DNA of 64,000 nt from the NCBI GenBank assembly GCA_950097015.1, contig CATNEN010000001.1, forward strand, positions 15,369,001-15,433,000. The letters run 5' to 3'. The notes beneath the pieces were generated by a model. It had not been told where the DNA came from and searched no databases. It saw nothing but the letters and a program-made list of their open reading frames with translations. Below are positions 44,708-54,592 of the stretch, one piece after another. Position 1 is the first letter of the stretch; every line of letters begins with the position of its first letter. The position numbers were made by a program, and so were the translations under genes. The stretch comes from Macrostomum hystrix (taxonomy: Eukaryota > Platyhelminthes > Macrostomidae).

Positions 44708-47700
44708 TTAGTATTTCAACAATTTTTTGAGTCGGGACTCATTGTCCAGTTTGGCGACATGCTGAAATTTCTTAAACGCGTCCTTCATCATTTTTGACGC
44801 GTTTGGCGGAGCCGTTTCTTCGTCGTTGGCAAAGCGCCATCGATGCAGCCAGGCACTGCTGGTCGGGGTGTCGAGGAACTGCACATGCACTTTCGGCAGT
44901 GAACCAATGCCTCTGGAGCAGCTTTTGGTTTTGGCCGGCAGACTATTGCCGGCCACCCAGCTCGCCCTTGTATGGCCAGGTCGGTGCTGACTAGCACGTC
45001 GCTGCTGACTAGCACGTCGCTGCTGACTAGCACGTCGCTGCTGACTAGCACGTCGCTGCTGACTAGCACGTCGCTATTAGCCGGAGCAGAAGTAGCAGCC
45101 CGTGCAGCCAGAGCAGCCCTTGCAGCCGGAGCAGCCCTTGCAGACGGAGCAGCCCGTGCAGCCGGAGCAGCCCTTGCAGCCGGAGCAGCCATTGCAGAAG
45201 GAGCAGCCCGTGCAGAAGGAGCAGCCCTTGCAGAAGGAGCAGCCCGTGCAGAAGGAGCAGCCCTTGCAGAAGGAGCAGCCCTTGCAGAAGGAGCAGCCCG
45301 TGAAGAAGGAGCAGCCCGTGCAGAAGGAGCAGCCCTTGCAGAAGGAGCAGCCCTTGCAGAAGGAGCAGCCCTTGCAGAAGGAGCAGCCCTTGCAGAAGGA
45401 GCAGCCCTTGCAGAAGGAGCAGCCCTTGCAGCCAGAGCAGCCCTTGCAGAAGGAGCAGCCCTTGCAGCCAGAGCAGCCCTTGCAGCCGGAGCAGCCCTTG
45501 CAGCCGGAGCAGCCTTTGCAGAAGGAGCAGCCCCCATATCTGGGGCATCGCTGCTGGCTGGGGCATCGCTGATGGCTGGGGCATCGCTCCTGGCTAGGGC
45601 ATCGCTCTTGGCTTTTTTTCTTGAACTCCGTATTCTCTCCGGTCATGTCGACGCGGCGCTTTTGCCAACGACAGGCCAAAGTCGTAGGCGCGGCATCTGG
45701 ATCGCTTGGCGCCCCAGCTGCCGATGAGCCATCAGTCGCCGTCTCATTGATCCTGTCCAGGATGCTGTCCAGATCGTTGGCTAAAGGTAGCAAGCAGGGG
45801 TGAGTTTACTAAAATATTCAATCATTTTAATGAAGATTGGTAATCTTCTTTCTATCCTGAAACAAGTATTTTTGTGTCACAATATTTTTTAATACTATTT
45901 TTAGAGCAAGCAGTGCATTTCTTAGTATGTAGAAATTTGATAAGCATTATGGGAAGTGCATTTTTGAAGTGAAATTTAAGGCTGATTATACTTGTGTCTT
46001 GATTTCTTATGCAACAAATTGAGTCCTCGCAGTAAGAACCCGTTCATACGGCCGTGAGCCAATTCAGGCCGAGAGTCAAAATATATTTAAGTTTAACAGA
46101 GCGATAAGGATGGGGGGTTGGCGGTACGATAACAAGAGTGCGCGACTGAGGGTAGGAGAGGAGGCTAGAACGTGAGCGGCGGACCAATCAGAGAGGAGGA
46201 AAGAAAGAAAGGATAGAGAATAGAGGATAGAGATCAGCCGCAGAGATAACGAGAGAGAAAGAACTAGATTGAACTGGACGATGTAAACAAGAAAAGTGCA
46301 GAGAACGAAAGAGTGAATAGAGGACAGAAGGCAGAGACGAAAGTCGCGACAACTTGTATTTAAATATTTTAGAACACATTAATGCTTCTATAGTTGTATT
46401 CGACGATTGGCTTTATAAAATATTAGTAAATATTAAAACACGTTGTGACAAAAGTTAAAAATTTTATGTGAACTCACTATCGCCGTTTATCCGCTCGCCC
46501 AGGGTAGCAGCAGTGGTGGCGAGCTGGGCGCTGTTCAGCGGTGCTGGAGCATTCAGCAGGCCTTCGGGCACTGCGGAGCCCTGAGCCAGCAGCCTCTTCA
46601 TGAGAGCTCGGCCAGCCGCACTTCTCTTCGCAGTTTGGGCCTAAGATGGTTTAAAAGATGGTGTAAAATTTTTTTGCTGATTCGCTGTATTCGCTCAGAG
46701 AAAACTTTGTATTGAAATAGTAATACTAGGTCAGGCGGAATTACTATTCAATAAGGCTGCGAGAACGAATCTAAATATAAGATGCTCATTATTAGTATAC
46801 CAGAAGTTTTATTAAAAAATACATTATCATGCTTTCAAAAAAATTATTGCAGTTTAACAGTTGCAGTAGTAAAGAATAAACTACCTGGTAAAATTGCCTT
46901 TGAACACCTTCAGTGTGGCCTTGATGGTCTGTCATCAGTCGCTGCTCCTCGGCTGTGGGGTTTTCGAAGCCCATGGTCTCCAGCCACTTTCTGAACTTAG
47001 AGACCGTAACATTGGCGAGCAACGGCGAGTAGCGCTGGCGATATTGATAAAATAGCCGATCGAATGACCCATAGGGAAATTCGAGCGCCAAATGTTCGTC
47101 AGCGGGTCTGTCAGCAAAGCGCTGGGCAAATACCTGCATGAGCAGGTCGGTGCAGCATGTCACACTGGCCCAGGCTTGTCCGTACTTTCCTGAGCTCTTG
47201 TGCGACTTGACTTTAAGTGGCTCGTTCGGGTTCTTCAACCAGCGGCGTGCATCCGATATTTTGCAGAACGAAGCAACGCCCTGGCGGTTCGCATTGCCAT
47301 CACCGAAGCAGATGGCCATTCCAATGGCGAGGAAAATTACAGTCCTGTGTAGGTTTAGACAAAAAAGTATGAGTGCCAGTTCTAAATCGAGTGCCAGTTC
47401 TAATCGAGTGCCAGTTCTAATCGAGTGCCAGTTCTAATCGAGTGCCAGTTCTAATCGAGTGCCAGTTCAATCGAGTGCCACTTAAGACAAGTGGCATTTA
47501 GCTCGTACTAATTAGTAATATATTTTAATTCAGAAAAAATTTACATGTCTTTTGTTGATCTCGCTTCTTCCAAGACCTTTCCTTCATTAAAAAAACCGCC
47601 TTTATTTGCTCTCCGGTGAGCAATTTTTCTTCTTGGCGGTCGTAGAGGTCGGCATAATATGCTGCCTTTGCACCCATCGAGCTTGCTGTCCAATTTTTTG

Positions 47701-48584
47701 TCGCCTGTCTGTATGAAGTCAGCTGGTCGACTAGGCCATTGTCGACGATCAGCTGGTACCTTCTGGTAACAAGGAAGTTACCAACTTTTTCCAGTGCCGA
47801 CACGGATTGCTTCAGAATAGAGTACGTAAGCGCGTCTAGGTAGGCGCTGATGCTGTCTCGCAATTCTTCTCTTACTAGCTGTTCGAATGACCGAATATCT
47901 AGGGCCCTCATCAGTCGCCGAAGATAGCATCGAATCTCGCGCACCGTTGCTGGCTTCTTCCTTCCGCCGAGGGAGCTGGCAAGAATCAGGCACAGTGCTT
48001 CGATGTCCGCACTCGACGGATGCTCTTCAATAGGCGGTCTGGCAGTTTTCGCCACCGCTTTGGCCCTAGCTTCGGTCAGCCTTTTCTGCTTCTCCGCCTG
48101 CGCTTCCTCGGCGTGGCTGTTGCGGATATGGCTGGATAGCAGATTGGCACTGTTGCGCCATTCACCGCAGAATGGGCACTGCTTGGCGCTTTCGGATAAC
48201 GGGCCAGCGGTTTTTGAATGCGTACGCATCTTCACCGCAGCGCGCAGTGCTTTAAGTGCCTTCTTTGCACTTGCATGAGCCGGAATGCCATCTTCCTCCA
48301 GCTTGCGCTTAGTTGATTCTAAAAGACTGGCGAGCACTTTGCGCAGGTTGTCGGCGAAGCGCGATTTGTTAATCGGATGGCAATCGCCGAAGGGGCTGCT
48401 GCCCAGCACGCGGCTTCTTGCTTGTTACGACTTCTGCAGCAGCCGATTGATGTAACTGGACTGCAGGAGCAGATGGCTCCTCCGATGCCATGCCGTCTTC
48501 AGCAGCCGAATTCGGCAGATCGGCTTGAGGAGCAGGCGGCTCAATACGCTGGCCGAGCAGACTTTCAATAAAAGCTTTATTCAT
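44708..48584 (-). CDS. Zinc finger / tyrosine-recombinase-like / PWWP-like protein, multi-exon, frames partly broken
   Basis: Candidate segments in order: 48584-48410 (acidic and Pro-rich start), 48409-47577, 47344-46885, 46640-46478 and 45780 onward. The C2H2-like finger CPFCGEW...H...H is at 48178-48113. Segments two and three join in phase if the weak donor AAAG/GTCTTG at 47577 is used. The third contains a set resembling tyrosine-recombinase catalytic residues: R in NRQGV, K in SHKSSGKYG, R in KFRKW, H in DHQGHTE, and Y in RQFYQ at the exon end. This pattern occurs in Crypton-like and domesticated animal proteins. The tail has an 18-bp Ala-rich repeat, then PWWP-like GWPAIV (44958-44941) and VHVQFLDTPTSSAWLHRW. 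Frame breaks occur near 48410, at an A7 run near 45610, and inside the PWWP-like part, so it may be a decaying gene or contain assembly indels. The role is unknown. Confidence 0.5.
44977..45075. repeat. 18-bp minisatellite (five to six copies) before the PWWP-like segment
   Basis: Units of ctgactagcacgtcgctg, reading SSDVLV on the minus strand. The single-copy sequence that follows reads STDLAI, the presumed start of the PWWP-like domain, from which the array probably grew. Confidence 0.85.
45095..45530. repeat. 18-bp minisatellite (about 24 copies), open in five of six frames
   Basis: Units of gaaggagcagcccttgca with GCCGGAGCAGCC variants. The minus strand reads as Ala-rich AAPSAR, Cys-rich CSFCKG or Leu-rich LLLLQG repeats depending on frame. 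The Ala-rich frame is the one continuous with GWPAIV. Confidence 0.9.
47365..47480. repeat. 17-bp minisatellite (about 7 copies)
   Basis: Units of gagtgccagttctaatc lying in the presumed intron between the second and third segments of the recombinase-like gene. Confidence 0.85.
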
Positions 48585-48890
48585 TTTTGAGAATTCTAAA
48601 ATTTTATTTATTTTATTTCAACTCAGTGGGGGTTCACTGGGATTTTAATAAGAAAATAAAAGCAAATAAAAAATGTTCCCATTGGTCCATAAAATAAATA
48701 AAACTAATTACTCATCAGATTGTAAGGACATTCAACTTGGTACACCAGTAAAATTTTACTTTCAAACAAAAACTGCGCAACCATCAGTTTTTCGCCAACG
48801 CATCATTAAGGTGCGAAAATGGAAACTCAAGCTAAGATATTTTCAAAAACAATATCCTTTTTGCTAAAATTTGCGAATTACTGTCTTAAA

Positions 48891-48957
48891 TCCCAATGCA
48901 CAGATATACAGATGAGCAGAAATCCTGCCCGCAATAGCAGTGTCTTTGGCTGTATTT
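48891..48957 (-). repeat. Inverted-repeat arm, right of the recombinase-like gene
   Basis: Reverse complement of the block at 44303-44370. It lies about 300 bp upstream of the gene's ATG at 48584. The two arms bracket about 4.6 kb containing the entire gene. Confidence 0.75.
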
Positions 48958-49849
48958 CAAAATAAAAATTCTATTTGTCCAGCGGGATGCTTTCTTGTTT
49001 GCTTAATTCATGAGCATACAATGTCCTTTGTTTGCGAATAGTGATTTTCGAGTAGTAAGTTTGGTTTGTGTAATCTTGATTTAATTGTGGTAGAGAATTG
49101 TGTTCCCGTCTACTGGTCTTTGTTGCACACTGGATATTTCTATTCTAGTATTTCTAGTTCATTTCTACACTTGGCGCGATCGCCCCTTTTTGTGAAAAAA
49201 GGCAGGGAAGGAGGGGAGGAGGGTCAGTGAAAGAAAGGATGTGGTCCTATTGGTCCAGTCCGACTCGTAGCCACGAACATAGTTTTTGTGCCTAGCCCAA
49301 GCAGTGCTCGAACTCGACGATGAATTCTAGTTAAGGAGAAACTAGATATACCCATAATTGGCAAAAGCAAGGCAAAACTGTCTACTGTCGTAAGTAGCGT
49401 AGTTGACTCCGGGCTTTGGCAGCAGTGGATGGAACAGTCCAGCCTCCTATCCGATAATTGCGGAAATGCTATGAGGCGAAGCGGTGGTTGCGCCACCACC
49501 CAGTGCGCTTGCGTTGCCGCCGCAGACATTTGGAGACGTGGCTGCCCGGAGTTTACCGCTCGAAATTTATTATTTAGTTCCTGACAAGCCTTAATCGATT
49601 CTTAATAATATTAAGTCTTAAAGTCTGAGGTCTTAAGTCAAGTCTTAAGCCAAAGTGCAATAGTCTTAATCAAATTTTAGTCCTAATATATTTGCAGTTC
49701 GTTAATTCATGCCCACTCTGCATAATTCATACTTTTCTACCATTATTCATGCTTCACCTTGATAATTCATGCTACCCCTTCGGTAAAAAATGATACCCTC
49801 TTTAATAATTCATTATGTTGTCTTGTAAAAATAGCTTTAGCCTCAAAGT
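48958..49849. other. Intergenic, no gene recognised
   Basis: A 100-codon minus-strand frame near 49224-49529 coincides with a locally GC-richer block but has no domain or start context; it could be part of an unrecognised repeat. Confidence 0.35.
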
Positions 49850-51945
49850 ATTGTTATTCCCTGAAAATCTCATACTATCTCTTCAAGACAATACAAAACT
49901 TCCTAGATATCTAATGCTTTCCCACAAAAACTCCTTGCAATTTAGTTGATATCTCATGCTGCTATCCATTGATATCTAGCTCCATATTCCTTAGTTTCAT
50001 TTTCTCCTCCGAATTATTATGCTTTCAAAATATAAAACAACACAGATTGCTTCCATGCTCGAAAAAACGTATATTTAAAAAATAATGTAATACTATAGCA
50101 TGGTTTCCGAGGTCTTTAATGTCATGGCCGAGGGCGCGAAGCGCCTCGAGGCCATAGACATTAAAAACCGAGGAAACCGTGCTATAGGGTTATTGTAGTA
50201 CGATAATAGTTTCCCATCTATTTTAAAGATTTCTCTAAAAATGGATCAGTCCGAGGACGCGAAAGACCGCCTGACTGGGGAAACACCCATTAAAGACCGA
50301 TGTCTATATTTCTTATGTCTATTCTTATATGAGTTTAACCATTTTTTGGAATACCCTAGGGAAATCCCAGGGACGCGAAAGACCGCTTTTATCGTACTAC
50401 AATGCTATTAGCTAGGATTAAAATATATTATCTCCTAGTTTTTAATCTAATAACGATTTCAGCTATGCTCGAAACACTTTTCTGAAGTTTCGAAAAATGC
50501 TAACAGCTACACATGCTTAAACAGTCTTCATTTAGTTTGGAATCGAAAAACATTTGAAGAAAATACTCGAAAAATGTTAGAACTTAAAATAAATACCGCT
50601 TTTAGCTGTGCTCAACATATTTTCATCTAGTTGTGAATCTGATAACGCTTGCAGCTATGCTCAAAAAACCTTTCCTTAGTTAGTATCGAAAATCACATAC
50701 TGCTACACTCGAAAAAATTTCAATTCTCTTCTCACAACGAGTAGAGTAATGATTAAGCTGACTAATATTTGCTTTCACAGTATCTAATTAAAAGCGCTTA
50801 AACCTAAAATGTCTAATAAAGAAAAACAAAAAAATAATATTTTGTTTTTACAGTTCAAAGAAAAGAGAAAAAAGAAACATTATCAAAACAGATGCAGTAA
50901 ATTGACCTGCATTCGGCAAAATAATAAAAGTACGAGTACTTTGCTTCGAAGCTAGATTACAAGAAAGCGGAACAATAGGATAGATAGGAGAAGGAGAGTT
51001 CTCGCTTGCATTGAGCATCATAAAAGCCCAATCATTGAAATCAGCAACGAGCTTACGTGCGTTTTACTTGTTCAAATCTAAACGCTAAATCAGCTAAGAG
51101 ACCTATACCACTATCGCAGTGACAGCAGTGACACAATCCCATTCAACTGGCGGTATCGGGCCATCTGTTCTGTGCTACTAACGCACGCGCGGACGAGAAA
51201 AAGCACCGATGCAATCTCAAGACAACTGAGAGTTTTGAACCCTATTATAAAAGATGAAAAACTAACCTTAAAAGTATAGCAGAAAATGACAGCTTTTTCG
51301 AATATTTAATGCCTTTAGAATGAAGCAAATGATTAGAAATTTAACGTGTACCATCTCGAAAAGAATGCATATCTTGTAGAGAAAAAATCGCAAAAATCGC
51401 ACAACGCGTTCGCTAGAACAACGACAAGACTTCTTTTTTACATTGATTGAATGGGCATGTATATAAATAGTTTTAAATTCATTATAAATGACGAATAGGA
51501 ATTTTATGCCCGCCTCTGGCGCTTTCTACTCAAAATTACAATTTTCTTTAAAATAAATTCTACAGAAACAATGGCACGAAAATGCCAAAGCTGTCATTAT
51601 GCTCTTGTAATTATTTTAGTCATTTAAGGAAATTAATGTTAAGGAAATCACAAATTATTCACAGTGTTCGTTAGTAAATCATATTTTTCTGCTCTAATTT
51701 TATCATTACGGTTAGTGTTACGCATTTGTAATACAAGCGGAACTCCTCCTTCGGAGGAGATTGAAGGGATAAAACTCCCATCGCCTGAATTCCAGCAAAG
51801 ATAACAATACTAAGAGAAAATCCAGACCTTTAAATCAGCTGAACTCAATGCATATTACATTTCAAGACAACGATTCTCCAGTCCAGCTCAACTTAATTCG
51901 TATGAGCACATTACTCTCTCCGCCAAGTCAGAATTACCTACACTA
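49850..51945. repeat. AT-rich segmental repeat, copy A
   Basis: Shares ordered blocks with 52800-54190: TATCCATTGATATCTAGC, TCTAATAACGATT, CTTTTAGCTGTGCTCAACA, ATTGAGCATCATAAAAGCCC and CATTACTCTCTCCGCC. The copies are old and indel-rich. Copy A additionally contains the hairpin element at 50.1 kb. No coding frames are seen. Confidence 0.7.
50084..50404. mobile_element. Candidate fold-back / MITE-like hairpin element
   Basis: Positions 50093-50187 form an almost perfect palindrome: CTATAGCATGGTTTCC against GGAAACCGTGCTATAG, centred on GGGCGCGAAGCGCC. The outer arms AATGTAATACTATA (left) and ATCGTACTACAAT (right, inverted) also pair, and a third related arm lies at 50190-50205. The element is absent from the matching place in copy C (about 53050), which supports insertion. 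Confidence 0.5.
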
Positions 51946-51959
51946 TAAAAAGCAACATC

Positions 51960-52395
51960 ATTGAAATGTAAACGTTTTATATTTTCAAATCCAATCGCTT
52001 GTAGTGGCCTTAATTCGCGAAACTTCTGTACGATATTCAATCAGCCAAAGGACCAATATCACTATCTCCATATATAGACGCACGTATGGGTAATAAAAGC
52101 AGTGCCGCAATCCTATTCAATTGGCGGTATATGGCCTTCTGTTCTACTAACGCACGCGCGGACGAGAAAAGGCACTGATGAAATCAATTAAAACTGAGTG
52201 TCGGGCCCTATTCTAAAGATGATAAACTATCTTTAAAATTATTGCAGAAAATAACAGCTTTTTTAATATTTAATGCCTTTGGGATAAGGCAAATGCTTAG
52301 AAATTTAACATGTACCAACTCGATAAGAAGGCGTATCTTCTAGAGAAAGAATCGTGAAAATCGGACAACGCGTTCGCTACCGAGTTTGAGTCAGA
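51960..52395. repeat. AT-rich segmental repeat, copy B (partial)
   Basis: Matches the second half of copy A from about 51015 to 51420, including ACTAACGCACGCGCGGACGAG and AATTTAACATGTACCA. The first half is missing. Confidence 0.65.
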
Positions 52396-52547
52396 AGTGA
52401 CACTTTTGGCAGCACTGACGTCAGTTGCTATTTAAAAAACAACTTGATTACATCAAGTTCGGTTCTGGCTAAGTCCCGAAACTGACCTAGCCTTCCCTCC
52501 CGTTCAAAGTACAAAAAACGACACAAAGTACAAACCTGCACTTGCGG

Positions 52548-52745
52548 CTAAGCTGCCATGTACAGCAGCATCCACTCATGCAATCTGGCTGTCGTAGCCG
52601 TGCCGCCGAAGAACAGCTTCATGCAGAATCGGACAATCTGGAAGTCCGTGTAGGTGTCAAAGTCGCCCGCCGCCTCAGCCTCCGCCTTGGACGCGTTGTA
52701 AGCGTCGGCGAGGTACATTGCCGTACGGACCAACTCATATGTTCT
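52548..52745 (-). CDS. Isolated GC-rich terminal exon of an unknown gene (fragment)
   Basis: About 63 codons, open from an acceptor-like AG near 52738 to TAG, reading RTAMYLADAYNASKAEAEAA and onward to LHEWMLLYMAA. It is strikingly more GC-rich than the AT-rich repeats around it, and its composition resembles the coding exons elsewhere in the window. No upstream partner is found, and I recognise no domain. It may be a stranded exon or a pseudogene piece. Confidence 0.35.
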   Translation of the reverse strand, partial: RTYELVRTAMYLADAYNASKAEAEAAGDFDTYTDFQIVRFCMKLFFGGTATTARLHEWMLLYMAA

Positions 52746-52799
52746 CCAATATCGATTCGTTTAATAATTTTTCTACTTTTCTTGTTAACCAATTACACA

Positions 52800-54190
52800 T
52801 ATTTATTCGCAAAGTTTTATGTTTTCTCCTGGAAATCTCATTCTTTCTCCTGGAAATCTCATGCTAGATATTGATGAAATCGTGATATTCCCTAGATATC
52901 TCAAGCTTTTCTCCACGTATTCCATACCATTTTCCTGGTGTCTCATGCATGCTATCCATTGATATCTAGCGCTATATTTTTAATTTCATGTCTTCATTCG
53001 AGCTAATATGCTTTTAAAATAGAAAAAAATGACGATTGCTTCCCTGCTAAAAACGCTTAATTAACAAGGAACTAAATACGAATTCCGCGATTCGTCACGA
53101 TATTTTTTTCTCCTAGCTTTGAATCTAATAACGATTGCAGGAATGCTCAAAAATGTGAAAATTTATAATGAATAACGCTTTTAGCTGTGCTCAACACATT
53201 TTTCTAGTTCTGAATCTGAAAAAACTTGCAGCAATGCTCAAAATGCTCAATCTTTCCTAGTATCGAATAAAAATTGCTCCTACACTCATAAAACGTATAA
53301 TATTTTCATACAGCGAGAAGAGCAATAACAAAACTAACTAATATTTGCCTTTTTCGGAAGCTAATCTAAAGCGCTTACTATTATATTAATACTCGAACAA
53401 GAATTTCCACTAAAAATAATAAACAAGAACTTAAATTTTCAACTGTTGATGACACAAGATTAAGAGAAAAGGAAGCAGCAAGAAAAATGAAGCTGAAATT
53501 GGACCTGCATTCTGCAAACTAATAAAAACACCTTAGCTAGATGATAATAAAGCGACACAATGATCGAAGTCGAGACAAGGTTTCACAATATCTAGGCTGC
53601 AGTTTTCATGGATAGAAATGAGGAGAGGTCTTGCTAGCATTGAGCATCATAAAAGCCCAATCATTGAAATCAGCTATGTACGCTTTACTTATTCAATTCA
53701 ATCGCCTGATCAGCAAAGAGACCAATATCACTATCGCAATATACGAGAGTATAAACGTACGTACGGTTGCTAAAAGCAGTGACGGGCAAGAAAGGCACCC
53801 ATGTAATCTAATAAGACTGACAGTGTCGGGCCACATTCTATAGATGACTTTAAAAAGTATAGAGTACTAAAATATCTTTAAAGTTTATGTTTTCAAATAT
53901 CATAAACCTTTAGAATGGAGGAAATTAGTAAACTTGTACCATGTAAATAGATCATCTTGTTTAGAAGGCGCATCTTTTAGATAAAGAATCGCAAAAAATC
54001 AGATAACGCCTTCGCTAGAGCAAGGATAAGACAATTTTTAATTGATTGAATCAATTTTATTATAAATGACGACTAGCAATTTTATGCCACCTTTAAATCA
54101 GCTGAACTCAATGCATTCAATTTTAGGACAACGAATTTCCAGGCAACGACTTCCCGATTTGTAAGCACATTACTCTCTCCGCCTAGTCAG
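52800..54190. repeat. AT-rich segmental repeat, copy C
   Basis: Full-length counterpart of copy A without the hairpin element. It ends just before the upstream flank of aminopeptidase copy 3. Confidence 0.7.
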
Positions 54191-54539
54191 AGGTGCGAGT
54201 GAAAATAAATTAATTTTGCGTCCCCTGCGCCGAGAAAGTTGATGCTGTCATTCATCACATCAACTGACCCTCCTTAGTAATACAGCACAGCATATTGCTC
54301 TCTTCGCCCAGTCAGAGGTGCGAATTTCAATAAATAAAATATGAGCACTCCTCTCCTCTCCTCTCCCCCCAATCAGCGCTAATTTTTTACATTACGCTCG
54401 AAAAGGCGACTGCAAATTCAGCCACTGCTAATCAGTATTTATATATTACAAATAACTTTGTCGCAAACATTCAACTGACTCACTGACTATCTCGCTAAAA
54501 ATAAATCTAAACTCTACACAATTCTACACAAAAAACTTG

Positions 54540-54548
54540 TATATATAT
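54540..54548 (+). promoter_or_regulatory. Candidate TATA element of aminopeptidase copy 3
   Basis: TATATATAT about 50 bp upstream of the ATG, at the position conserved with copy 1. Confidence 0.3.
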
Positions 54549-54592
54549 CTAACAACGTTCTAATTTTCGTGCACGTAAATCATTGCGAAAAA

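Noticed and set aside
45063-45793. Cys-rich CSFCKG repeat protein resembling a metallothionein-like or keratin-associated protein
   Set aside because: It is one of five open frames of an 18-bp array; the Ala-rich frame, not this one, is continuous with the PWWP-like sequence.
49224-49529. 100-codon minus-strand frame
   Set aside because: No ATG context, domain or neighbouring exon; probably an unidentified repeat.
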